Assembly (NCBI RefSeq): GCF_900105415.1 | Contig: NZ_FNSM01000001.1 | Span: 3,448,501 to 3,512,500 of the forward strand | DNA length: 64,000 nucleotides | Reading direction: 5' to 3' | Origin: Streptomyces sp. TLI_105 | GTDB lineage: Bacteria > Actinomycetota > Actinomycetes > Streptomycetales > Streptomycetaceae | In this document: positions 37,534 to 45,745 of the stretch, piece by piece | Layout: the number at the start of each line of letters is the position of its first letter | How positions within the stretch are numbered: the first letter of the stretch is position 1 | Translations under genes and position numbers: made by a program | The notes under the pieces: generated by a model | Databases searched by the model: none | Told to the model about the DNA's origin: nothing | The model's input: only the letters and a program-made list of their open reading frames with translations

Positions 37534-39774
37534 GTGAAGCACACCCGCATCTCCGGCCGCCGCCTCGCCGCCGCGCTCCTCACCCTCTCCACCGTCACGG
37601 CGGTCACGGGGACCCTCGTCACCGTCCCGGCCGTCGCGGCCGCCCCGGCCACCGCCGCCGGAGCACAGGCGACCGCCGAGGCGAACCTGCCCGTGGACGC
37701 CGACGTCGTCAGCGTCGGTGACACCGGCTACCTCACGTCCCGCAAGGACGAGGCCGGCACCACGATCCTGGAGTGGCACAAGTACGACGACGGCTCGGTG
37801 ACGACGGTCGGCACCGGCATCCTCGGCTACGACAGCAACTCCGACCTGCTCGTGACGGGCGACGGCAGCACCTTCTCCATACGGGACATGAAGAACGGGG
37901 GCGCCTGGCGCGCGTCCTTCAACATCGGGGCCGAATTCCCCTCCGGCAGCACGAAGCTCGTCGGCGTGGTCAACGAGAACCTCTTCGTGAGCGTGTCGAC
38001 CACCGAGGACTACCACGAGCTCTGGCAGCTCTCGAAGGTCAACGGCGTCACCAAGAAGAGCAAGCTCTCCTCCCGTCCCAAGAACATCGACTACAAGGTC
38101 GTCGCCTCCCACGGCAACAAGTTCGTCGTCCTGGGCAGCGTCCGGGAGCCGTACATCCCCACCGACCGGATCGTGTACTGGTCGGCCACGTCGGACGTGA
38201 ACAACGGCTCGGTCGTCGACTGGGGCGGCAGCTCGGGCACCGCCCAGTGGGACCAGTCGTCGACCGGCGCCCTCACCGCGAACTGGCAGGCGTGGGTCCA
38301 CGCGGCGCAGGAGGGCGGCCTGGAGATCAGCGCGAAGAAGCTCGGCACCACCACGGTCACGCGCATCCCCCTGACCGGCGAGCTGACCCGTGCCGTCGTC
38401 GCGGGCATCGTCGGGGACACGATCCTCTACGGCGTCCCGGGCACCGCCGCCGCGGAGGCGCCGAGCCCGCTGTACGCACGGAACCTCGCCGACGCGGGCG
38501 CCCAGCCGTACAAGGTCCTGGACAACTTCTCCAGCGCGGCCCACGCCCCCGACGGCTCCCTGCTCGTGCGCGGCTTCGGCTCGGACGGCGACGGTCTCTT
38601 CCGGATCACCGGCGGCGTCGGCGCCCGCCCGACGGTGACGCTCGAGAACCCCACCGGCCGGGTCATGGCCGTGCAGTTCACCGACGCCCAGGTCCCCACC
38701 TACGTCAGCCTGGAGAAGACCGGCACGACGGTCCCGATGGAGTGGACCCTGTCGCGGGGCAACGCCACCGCGGACCTCACGCTCACGCACGTCGCCACGG
38801 GCAAGAAGCTCACCAAGCGTCTGGCCGCGCCCGTCTCGGGCAACCGTTTCACCTACGTCTGGGACGGCGTCCTGGACGGCATCAGCGCCCCCAACGGCCC
38901 CTACACCTGGAAGGTCACCGCCACACCGACCGACGGCGTCGGCGGCCCGGCGAGCGTCTCGGGCACCCTCCAGGTCCAGCGCCAGGCCAACGCGCACGAC
39001 TTCGACGACAACGGCTCGACCGACGTGCTCGCCCGGGACACCGCCGGTGTCCTGTGGCGCGACGACCTCTTCGACGGGCCGGTCAACGGTCAGATCAAGT
39101 CCGCCCGCCGGACGAAGCTGGGCGCGGGCTTCCAGGCGTACAACGCCATCGAGGCCGCCGGGAACCTCGCGGGCGGACCGGCCGGCGACTTCGTCGCCCG
39201 CGACACCACCGGCGTCCTGTGGAGCTTCCTCGGCAAGGGCGACGGCACCTTCGTCAACCGGACCCGGATCGGCGCGGGCTGGGGCTCCTACAACAAGATC
39301 GCGGCCGGCTCCGACCTGACCGGCGACGGCCGCCCCGACCTCGTCGCCGTCGACACCTCCGGCGCCCTGTGGCTCCACAAGGCCACCGGCAACTGGGCCG
39401 CCCCCTACGCCACCCGGATCAAGCTCGCCTCCGCCGGCTTCAACGCGTACAACCAGATCACCGCCGTCGGGAACACGGCGGGCGGCGCGGCCGGCGACCT
39501 CGTGGCCCGCGACACGGCGGGCGTCCTGTGGCTGTTCCTCGGCAAGGGCGACGGCACCTTCGCGCCCCGCATCAAGGTCGGCGCCGGCTGGGGCGTCTTC
39601 TCCCAGCTCGCCTGGGCGGGCGACCTCGACAACGACGGTCGCGGCGACCTGATCGGGTACGGATCGGGCGGCACGTGGGCGTACCTCGGCACGGGCAGCA
39701 CGACGACCCCGTTCACGCGGGTGGCGACGAGCCTGTACGCGGGCGAGGGCACGAAGTTCAACGCGGTCTCCTGA
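37534..39774 (+). CDS. Secreted FG-GAP/VCBS repeat protein, array copy 6
   Basis: Starts at GTG 37534 (VKHTRISGRRLAAALLTLST), 746 residues; the GTG six bases earlier lies too close to the AAGGA site. The N-terminal domain is the most divergent in the array: the AQGEG mark is replaced by RGFGSDGDGLFRITGG, and it is rich in Lys and Trp. The Ig/FlgD-like strand NGPYTWKVTATPTDGVGG lies near residue 453; the FG-GAP part starts HDFDDNGSTDVLARDTAGVL near residue 487. The tail is KFNAVS. Shared transcript with copy 5 is likely. Confidence 0.88.
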   Translation: MKHTRISGRRLAAALLTLSTVTAVTGTLVTVPAVAAAPATAAGAQATAEANLPVDADVVSVGDTGYLTSRKDEAGTTILEWHKYDDGSVTTVGTGILGYDSNSDLLVTGDGSTFSIRDMKNGGAWRASFNIGAEFPSGSTKLVGVVNENLFVSVSTTEDYHELWQLSKVNGVTKKSKLSSRPKNIDYKVVASHGNKFVVLGSVREPYIPTDRIVYWSATSDVNNGSVVDWGGSSGTAQWDQSSTGALTANWQAWVHAAQEGGLEISAKKLGTTTVTRIPLTGELTRAVVAGIVGDTILYGVPGTAAAEAPSPLYARNLADAGAQPYKVLDNFSSAAHAPDGSLLVRGFGSDGDGLFRITGGVGARPTVTLENPTGRVMAVQFTDAQVPTYVSLEKTGTTVPMEWTLSRGNATADLTLTHVATGKKLTKRLAAPVSGNRFTYVWDGVLDGISAPNGPYTWKVTATPTDGVGGPASVSGTLQVQRQANAHDFDDNGSTDVLARDTAGVLWRDDLFDGPVNGQIKSARRTKLGAGFQAYNAIEAAGNLAGGPAGDFVARDTTGVLWSFLGKGDGTFVNRTRIGAGWGSYNKIAAGSDLTGDGRPDLVAVDTSGALWLHKATGNWAAPYATRIKLASAGFNAYNQITAVGNTAGGAAGDLVARDTAGVLWLFLGKGDGTFAPRIKVGAGWGVFSQLAWAGDLDNDGRGDLIGYGSGGTWAYLGTGSTTTPFTRVATSLYAGEGTKFNAVS

Positions 39775-39788
39775 CGGTCGCGTAGGCA

Positions 39789-39818
39789 TACAACCTTTCG
39801 AGCTCCTCGTGAGTCCTG
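39789..39818 (+). promoter_or_regulatory. Possible ECF-like promoter before FG-GAP copy 7
   Basis: TACAAC (39789-39794) is followed after 18 bases by GTCCTG (39813-39818), sharing GTC and spacing with the elements before copies 3 and 4. The -10 runs into a hairpin (39816-39848), which weakens the case. Confidence 0.3.
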
Positions 39819-39848
39819 CGGGCGTGGCGTTCTCCGCCACGCCCGCAG
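39816..39848 (+). terminator. Perfect hairpin between FG-GAP copies 6 and 7
   Basis: CTGCGGGCGTGGCG (39816-39829) pairs perfectly with CGCCACGCCCGCAG (39835-39848) over a five-base loop. It is 42 bases after the copy 6 stop and immediately ahead of the ribosome site of copy 7. Confidence 0.8.
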
Positions 39849-39869
39849 CTCCTGGGGAGGACCACCGCT

Positions 39870-42068
39870 TTGACCCGCACGCACAGACCCCGCCGCCACC
39901 GCCTCGCGACGGCCGTGGCCGTCGCACTCGCCGTGACGGCGGGGCCGCTGGCCGCCGTTCCGGCCGTGGCGACGACCTCGGCCGTGACGGCCGAGCAGGC
40001 CGCGCAGGAGGAGGTCCTCCCCTTCCTGAACGACTCGTCGATCGTCGGGACCGGCCCGACGGGCTTCCTGACCCGCCACACCGACTCCACCTACCGGTGG
40101 ACGCGGTACGCGGACGGCGTCACCACCACGCTGCCCACGGGCAGCTACCGGTCGAGCCGGCAGACGGACATCGTCACGAAGGTCGACGGCACCGTCTACA
40201 CGATGTACGACATGGCCACCGGCGCCGAGCCCGTGGTGATCGACCTCAGCCCCGGCGAGGGCTATGGCGCCGCGCAGCCCGTCGGATCCGTCCTCCTCAC
40301 GACGAAGGCCGACGAGACCGGCCACCGTGGCCTGCACCTCGTCCGCAAGACCCAGGGCACCGTCGTCGACGACAAGGTGACGGGCTTCCCGGCGGACGTC
40401 GTCTTCACGCACATCGACCTGGACTCGCCCGACACCGCCGTGGCCCTCTACACCACCACCGTGGACGGAACCTCGAGGAACCGCGTCGCCGTCGTGGACC
40501 TCGCCACCCACACCGTCGTGGAGGAACACGACACGGAGCGGGTCACGCGGAACTCCGACACCGCGCTGTCGGCCACCCACCTCGCCTGGGTCGAGAAGCC
40601 CACGGAAGCCACGAGCACCCTCGTCACGGTCCGCCGGGACACGGGCGAGACCCGGCGCATCCCGCTGGGCAACACCGGATTCGTGACAGTCGACCTCGTG
40701 GGCGACTGGCTGACGTACGGGCAGCCGGGCGGAACCACGGCCACCTTGCCCAGCCCCCTGTGGGCGCTGACCGCCCGCTCCCTGACGACCGGCGCCACCC
40801 TCCCGCTCATGGACGCCTTCACGAACTCCACGACGGGACCCGACGGCACCCAGCTCGTGCGCGGCGGAACCCTCGCACAGGGCGAGGGCCTGTACAGGAT
40901 CTCCGCCGGAGCCGACGGCGCTCCGGTCGTCACCCGCGTGGCGAACGCCGGGACGCCCACCGCCCTCGAAGTCGGCCCCGACAGCGTCCCCGGGACGATC
41001 GACCTCGACCGCACCCCCGTCCCGGTCCCCTTCACCTGGACGGTGAGCCTGACGAGGGTCAGGGCGCGCCTCGAACTCGTCCACACGGCGACGGGGAAGA
41101 AGTCGACGACGACCTCCTTCCAGTTCTCCGACGGCTCCATGAGGGCGCAGTGGAACGGCGCGTTCACCGACGGCACCCCCGTCTCCAACGGCGCCTACAC
41201 ATGGCGACTGACGGTCACGCCGTACAACGGCGTCGGCCCGGCCGTGGAACGGTCCGGCACCCTCACGGTCGTCCGCAAGCCCCACCCGCACGACTTCACC
41301 GACAACGGCGCCCCGGACCTCCTCGTCCGGACCAGCGACGGCCGGCTGACGCTCTTCGAAGAGCGCCTGGACCTCTCCTCCCCCACCTGGGCCACACCGC
41401 CCACGGCAGCCCCCACCCCGGGCTGGAACATCTACGACCGGCTCCTCGCCCCCGGAAACTTCGGCGGCTCCCCGCACGCCGACATCTTCGCCCGCGACAA
41501 GAGCGGCGTCCTCTGGCTCCACCAGGGCACCGGCAAGGGCCTCGCGCCGCGCGTGAAGGTCAGCGCCGGCTGGCAGATCTACGACAAGCTCACCGGCGGC
41601 AGCGACGTCACCGGCGACGGCCGCCCCGACCTCCTCGCCACCGACAAGGCCGGCGTCCTGTGGCTCCACCCGGGCACCGGCTCCGCCGCCGCGCCCTTCG
41701 CCCCACGGAAGAAGATCAGCGGCGGCTGGGGCATCTACAACAGCCTCGCCGCCACCGGGAACATCGGCGGCGGCCCCGCCGGGGACTTCGTCGCCCGCGA
41801 CAAGTACGGCGTCCTCTGGCTCTTCCTCGGCAAGGGTGACGGCACGTTCGCCCCGCGCACCCGCGTCGGCAACGCCTGGGGCTGGCCCTCCGACCTCTTC
41901 GGCATCGGGGACACCGACCACGACGGCCGCGACGACCTGATCGCGTACCACGCCGGCGGCTTCGCGGACCTGTTCAAGGGCACCGGCGACTGGCGCGCGC
42001 CCTTCACCCGGGTCGAGACGATCTACATGACCGAGGACAACGTCTCGGCCCCCGTCACGGTCTTCTGA
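39870..42068 (+). CDS. Secreted FG-GAP/VCBS repeat protein, array copy 7
   Basis: Starts at TTG 39870 after TGGGGAGGACC, 732 residues. Signal peptide RRHRLATAVAVALAVTAGPL. The N-terminal domain shows LVRGGTLAQGEGLYRISAGA; the Ig/FlgD-like strand NGAYTWRLTVTPYNGVGP lies near residue 440; the FG-GAP domain starts HDFTDNGAPDLLVRTSDGRL near residue 473, with repeats such as GWQIYDKLTGGSDVTGDGRP. The tail SAPVTVF departs from the FNxxA pattern. Its last 14 bases overlap the converging ATPase gene. Confidence 0.88.
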   Translation: MTRTHRPRRHRLATAVAVALAVTAGPLAAVPAVATTSAVTAEQAAQEEVLPFLNDSSIVGTGPTGFLTRHTDSTYRWTRYADGVTTTLPTGSYRSSRQTDIVTKVDGTVYTMYDMATGAEPVVIDLSPGEGYGAAQPVGSVLLTTKADETGHRGLHLVRKTQGTVVDDKVTGFPADVVFTHIDLDSPDTAVALYTTTVDGTSRNRVAVVDLATHTVVEEHDTERVTRNSDTALSATHLAWVEKPTEATSTLVTVRRDTGETRRIPLGNTGFVTVDLVGDWLTYGQPGGTTATLPSPLWALTARSLTTGATLPLMDAFTNSTTGPDGTQLVRGGTLAQGEGLYRISAGADGAPVVTRVANAGTPTALEVGPDSVPGTIDLDRTPVPVPFTWTVSLTRVRARLELVHTATGKKSTTTSFQFSDGSMRAQWNGAFTDGTPVSNGAYTWRLTVTPYNGVGPAVERSGTLTVVRKPHPHDFTDNGAPDLLVRTSDGRLTLFEERLDLSSPTWATPPTAAPTPGWNIYDRLLAPGNFGGSPHADIFARDKSGVLWLHQGTGKGLAPRVKVSAGWQIYDKLTGGSDVTGDGRPDLLATDKAGVLWLHPGTGSAAAPFAPRKKISGGWGIYNSLAATGNIGGGPAGDFVARDKYGVLWLFLGKGDGTFAPRTRVGNAWGWPSDLFGIGDTDHDGRDDLIAYHAGGFADLFKGTGDWRAPFTRVETIYMTEDNVSAPVTVF

Positions 42069-42471
42069 CCGACGTCGGCACGGTCGCCCAGACCGTCTTG
42101 CCGACCGACCGGTCCTTCACGCCCCACGCCGTGGCGAGGGCGGCGACGAGCAGCAGCCCGTAGCCGCCCTCGTCCGGTTCCGGGGCGGGAACCGGCCGCC
42201 GCTCACCCCGCGCGTCGGACAGCTCGACCCGTACGTGGTCGTCCGCCCGCTCCATCCGCACCTCGAAGTCCCGCCCCGGCACCCACCCGTGCTGGACGGC
42301 GTTGTTGGCGAGCTCGGCGACGACGAGGGCGGTGGAGTCGGCGGGGGTCCCGGTGACGCCCCAGTCACGGAGCTGCTGCACGGCGAGTAACCGCGCCAGG
42401 CGTGCGCCCCGGCGCGTTGCCGTGAGCCGGAGCGTGAACTCACCGGTTGGGGTGGCGGTTTCGGATTTCAT
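42055..42471 (-). CDS. ATP-binding protein of the HATPase_c/anti-sigma type
   Basis: The 138-residue product is a stand-alone GHKL ATPase domain like RsbW/SpoIIAB. It starts at ATG 42469-42471 (MKSETATPTGEFTLRLTATR). The N-box is visible as VVAELANNAVQHG and the G-box as EPDEGGYGLLLVAALA. Such proteins are encoded very often beside XRE/DUF397 pairs in Streptomyces. It is divergent from the XRE gene and tail-to-tail with FG-GAP copy 7. Partner and signal are unknown. Confidence 0.85.
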   Translation of the reverse strand: MKSETATPTGEFTLRLTATRRGARLARLLAVQQLRDWGVTGTPADSTALVVAELANNAVQHGWVPGRDFEVRMERADDHVRVELSDARGERRPVPAPEPDEGGYGLLLVAALATAWGVKDRSVGKTVWATVPTSVRRP

Positions 42472-42562
42472 GCCCCCGAGCCTGGGGCCCCGGCCGTACG
42501 CTGACCAGCAGCGACGCCACGACGCTGGGTAACTGTACGGGTACGCCAAGAGGGCGGTACGG

Positions 42563-43426
42563 ATGTCGGGGAACGAGGAGGAGCGGCCGGAACGGCCCTC
42601 CGAGGTGGACGGCACGGCGCACCTTTTCCGGGCGCTGGGGAAACAGATCAAGGCGCTGCGGAGGAACGCGGGCCTGAGCCAGGCGGAGCTGGCGGAGATC
42701 GCGCACTGCAGCGAGGACCTGATCTCCGCGATCGAGCGAGGGGTGCGAGTCCCCCAGCCGGACTTCCTGGTCCAGCTCGACCCGATCCTCGGGGCGGGCG
42801 GGGTCCTTGCGGCTGCGGCGGATGACGCGCGGGAGGCCGTTTCCCGGGCGCGGGTGCGGCATCCGGACTGGTTCCGGAGCTTCGCGAAGGCGGAGGCGGA
42901 GGCGGTGGCCCTGCACTACTACGAGGTGCAGGCGGTACCGGGCTTGTTGCAGACGCACGCGTACGCGCGGGCCGTCATGCGTCACCGTCGCCCCGTCTGG
43001 GACGAGGAGACGATCGACAAGTGGGTAGCTGACCGCATGGCTCGGCAGACGCTACTCGACAAGTGGCCGCCGACGACGGTCAGCTTCGTCCTTGAGGAGG
43101 CTGTCCTGCGTCGTCCCACCGGGGGCCTGCGGATCCACCGCGAACAGCTCCGACACATCGCTGATGTCGCGGGCCGCCGCACGGTTCATCTCCAGGTGAT
43201 GCCACTGGCCAAGGACGACCACCCCTCCCTCGACGGCGCCTTCACGCTCCTGACTCCCAAGGGGCGGCGGGAGGTCGCGTATACCGAGATCTACGGGCAT
43301 CCTCGGCTGATCACCGACCCAGAAGAGGTGCGCGTGTACACCGAGCGCTATGGGATCCTGCGGTCACAGGCACTCTCGCCCCACGAGTCCCTGGAGTTGA
43401 TCGAAAAGATGCTGGGAGAGCTATGA
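42563..43426 (+). CDS. WhiJ-like XRE-family regulator (DUF5753)
   Basis: The 287-residue product has an N-terminal helix-turn-helix (about residues 22-75: LGKQIKALRRNAGLSQAELA, then CSEDLISAIERGVRVPQ). A DUF5753 domain fills the rest, recognisable by HYYEVQAVPGLLQTHAYARA and LRHIADVAGRRTVHLQVMPL. Proteins of this type (WhiJ and relatives) control development and antibiotic production together with a small DUF397 partner. The stop overlaps the DUF397 start in an ATGA. Confidence 0.92.
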   Translation: MSGNEEERPERPSEVDGTAHLFRALGKQIKALRRNAGLSQAELAEIAHCSEDLISAIERGVRVPQPDFLVQLDPILGAGGVLAAAADDAREAVSRARVRHPDWFRSFAKAEAEAVALHYYEVQAVPGLLQTHAYARAVMRHRRPVWDEETIDKWVADRMARQTLLDKWPPTTVSFVLEEAVLRRPTGGLRIHREQLRHIADVAGRRTVHLQVMPLAKDDHPSLDGAFTLLTPKGRREVAYTEIYGHPRLITDPEEVRVYTERYGILRSQALSPHESLELIEKMLGEL

Positions 43427-43668
43427 GCACCGCGGATCTGGCCTGGTTCAAGAGCAGCTACAGCAGCGGCGAAGGCGGCAACTGCATCGAAGTCGCCTAC
43501 GACTGGCGCAAGTCCAGCTATAGCGGCGGCGAAGGCGGCAACTGCGTCGAAGTCGCCGCCCACCCCACCCTCGTCCACATCCGCGACTCCAAGAACCCCC
43601 ACGGCCCCCAGCTCGCCGTCTCCCCCGCCTCCTGGGCCGCGTTCGTGGACGTAGCATCCCGGGCGTGA
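43423..43668 (+). CDS. DUF397 protein (BldB-like) with duplicated motif
   Basis: The 81-residue product has the DUF397 motif twice in tandem: WFKSSYSSGEGGNCIEVA at residues 8-25 and WRKSSYSGGEGGNCVEVA at 28-45. The usual end follows, HIRDSKNPHGPQLAVSPASW and a short helix. Normally the motif occurs once in about 60-65 residues, so the N-terminal element has been duplicated. It is translationally coupled to the XRE gene upstream and overlaps the HAD gene downstream (GTGA). Confidence 0.9.
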   Translation: MSTADLAWFKSSYSSGEGGNCIEVAYDWRKSSYSGGEGGNCVEVAAHPTLVHIRDSKNPHGPQLAVSPASWAAFVDVASRA

Positions 43669-44288
43669 ACTCCATAAAGTTCGTTCTCTTCGACGTCGAC
43701 GGCACCCTCATGGACGCCGTCGAGAACCAGCGGCGCGTCTGGCACGAGTGGGCCGCGCGGTACGGGCTCGCCGGGGGCGAGGTGTACGCCACGGCGCTGC
43801 GGACGCGCCCCGTGGAGACCTTCGCCGCCGTCGTGCCGGGCGAGGACCCGGAGGAGTGCCTCGCCCTCCTGCACGCGCTGGAGGACGAGGACGTCCGTAC
43901 GGGCTCGTACGCGGCCTTCGAGGGGGCGGCGGAGCTGCTCGCCGGCCTCCCGGCGGACCGGTGGGCGCTCGTGACGTCGAACTACGAGCACCGGGTGCGG
44001 GGGCGGTTCGAGCGGACCGGGCTGCCGATGCCCGGGCTCGTCATCGACGCGGCCTCCGTGGCCGAGGGCAAGCCGTCGCCCGTCCCGTACCTCACCGCCG
44101 CCGAGAAGCTGGGCGCGGACCCGGCGGAGTGCCTGGTGATCGAGGACGCGCCGTCCGGGGTGCGGTCGGGTCTGGACGCCGGGATGACGGTCTGGACGGT
44201 CAACACCCCGGCCCCGCACCCGGACGCGCACCACCATTTCCCGACCCTGGCGGAGGCGGCGCCGCGCATCCTGGGCGCCCTCTCCTAG
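43665..44288 (+). CDS. HAD-superfamily hydrolase (phosphatase-like)
   Basis: The 207-residue product is a HAD hydrolase with a helical cap. Motif I is FDVDGTLMD at residues 8-16, motif II lies in ALVTSNYEH near residue 105, motif III Lys in EGKPSPVPYL, and motif IV in CLVIEDAPSGVRSGLDAGM. It is close to the CbbY/phosphoglycolate phosphatase branch; the substrate is unknown. It overlaps the DUF397 stop by four bases and may be transcribed with that regulatory pair. Confidence 0.9.
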   Translation: MNSIKFVLFDVDGTLMDAVENQRRVWHEWAARYGLAGGEVYATALRTRPVETFAAVVPGEDPEECLALLHALEDEDVRTGSYAAFEGAAELLAGLPADRWALVTSNYEHRVRGRFERTGLPMPGLVIDAASVAEGKPSPVPYLTAAEKLGADPAECLVIEDAPSGVRSGLDAGMTVWTVNTPAPHPDAHHHFPTLAEAAPRILGALS

Positions 44289-44328
44289 GGCTGGAATACG
44301 CCTGTGCGGTGGGAAGTTGGACCGGGAC

Positions 44329-44883
44329 ATGCAACGTGATCCGGAACCGTCCGGCGGTATCCATCCCCTGCTTGCGGGACGGTTCAGCCCCTACCAGTTC
44401 GACGCGTCGGCCGCCGTCGACGACGACGCCCTGCGGCTGCTGCTGGAGGCCGCGCGGTGGGCGCCGTCCGCCGGGAACTCCCAGCCGTGGGGCTTCTTCG
44501 CGAGCCGGCCCGGGGAGCCGGACCACGAGCGGGTGGTCCGGCACCTCGCGCCCAGCTCGGCCCGGTGGGCGACGAACGCGGGACTGCTCGTCGTCACGCT
44601 GGCGCGACGGCATGTGGGCGACACGGAGCTGCTCTACTCGGAGTTCGCGGACTACGACCTGGGCCAGGCCATCGCCCACATGACCCTCCAGGCCGAGGCG
44701 CTGGGCCTGGCCTCGCACCAGTTCCGGGCCTTCGACATGGAGGGCCTCACGAAGGAACTGGGCCCGAGCCCGGGATGGTCGATCGTCTCGATGATCGCGC
44801 TGGGGAAGGCGGCCGGAGAGCCGCCGGAGGGACGCGACCGGCGCAGCGTCGCGGATCTACTGGCCGCGCCCTGGGCCTTCTGA
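44329..44883 (+). CDS. Nitroreductase family protein (FMN-dependent)
   Basis: The product (184 residues from ATG 44329; a TTG at 44317 would add four) has the nitroreductase fold: FSPYQFDASAAVDDDALRLL at the start, the FMN loop EAARWAPSAGNSQPWGFF near residue 45, the middle helix AIAHMTLQAEALGLASHQF, and the end MIALGKAAGEPPEGRDRRS. It reduces some nitro compound, quinone or dehydro-metabolite using NAD(P)H; which one is not known. A large inverted repeat begins 35 bases after its stop. Confidence 0.85.
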   Translation: MQRDPEPSGGIHPLLAGRFSPYQFDASAAVDDDALRLLLEAARWAPSAGNSQPWGFFASRPGEPDHERVVRHLAPSSARWATNAGLLVVTLARRHVGDTELLYSEFADYDLGQAIAHMTLQAEALGLASHQFRAFDMEGLTKELGPSPGWSIVSMIALGKAAGEPPEGRDRRSVADLLAAPWAF

Positions 44884-44918
44884 CGGAGCCGTCGCCCGGG
44901 TTCTCCGGGTGGGCGTGC

Positions 44919-45745
44919 TTCGTGGGCTTCTGGTGGGACCGCCCTCTTTCCGAGAGTCGCTCCTTCCGGCGGCGCGTCAAGGGCGCCTACGGCGTCGCTT
45001 CGCGATGGGCTGCGCCCACCCTTGACCCACCACCTCCAGGAGCGAAAGACCTCTCGGAGGGCGGTCCGGGGGCCGGGGTCCACGCCGGGCTCCGGGCAGC
45101 GGCGGAGGCCGGGACGGCGGCCGACGGGTTGGTGGGTGGGGGCTGGGTTCGCGGCCGGGGCGGGTGGGACCGGCCCGCTCCGTCCTGGGTGCGCGGTCGT
45201 GGAATGGGGCGGCCCGGGTCGGCTCAGCGGCTGAGGGCCGTCCGTTGGCCGGGCTTCAGGCCCCGCTGGTCACCGCCGGGGGGAGAGGCGCGAACAAGCC
45301 AGCTCTACTCCCGGTAACCACCCCCGGACAGGACCCAAAAGAGGCACATCACCCAACCCGTCCGAGTTACTGCGGGAAACCACCCCCACAGTGACCAGCG
45401 GGGCCTGAAGCCCGACCACGAGACGGCCGTCAGCCGCCGAGCACCGCCGGGCCGTCCCATTCCACTGCCGCGCACCCCGAGCCGAGGGAAAGAGCCCCAC
45501 CCGCCCCGGCCGCGAACCGAGCCCCCACCCACCGGTCCGACAGCCGCCCTCCCGCCCCCGCCGCTGCCCGGGCCCCGCGCGGCCCCGCCCCCGGCCGCCC
45601 TCCGAGTGTGAAAAGGCGGCCTCCGCCGCCGGGTCAAGGGTGGGCGCAGCCCATCGCGCAGCGACGCGACGCAGGAGCGCCCTTGACGCGGTGGTGGAGG
45701 CCGCCACACTCGGAAAGAGGGCGGCCACACCAGAAGCCCACGAAG
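44919..45745. repeat. Large imperfect inverted repeat, arms 355 bases
   Basis: The left arm 44919-45273 and the right arm 45391-45745 are reverse complements at roughly three of every four positions, with long exact blocks: outer ends CTTCGTGGGCTTCTGGTG (44919-44936 against 45728-45745) and the inner block around GGGCTTCAGGCCCCGCTGGT. Each arm holds a further nested palindrome of about 132 bases (44936-45067 and about 45594-45726) centred on GATGGGCTGCGCCCACCCTT. No terminal target duplication or transposase is visible. Confidence 0.85.
45305..45391. repeat. Direct repeat pair in the centre of the inverted repeat
   Basis: CTACTCCCGGTAACCACCCC begins at 45305 and TTACTGCGGGAAACCACCCC at about 45367, both continuing into CCC and an ACAG. 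They stand 61-62 bases apart, one near each end of the 117-base centre. The rest of the centre is less GC-rich and not symmetrical. Confidence 0.6.
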
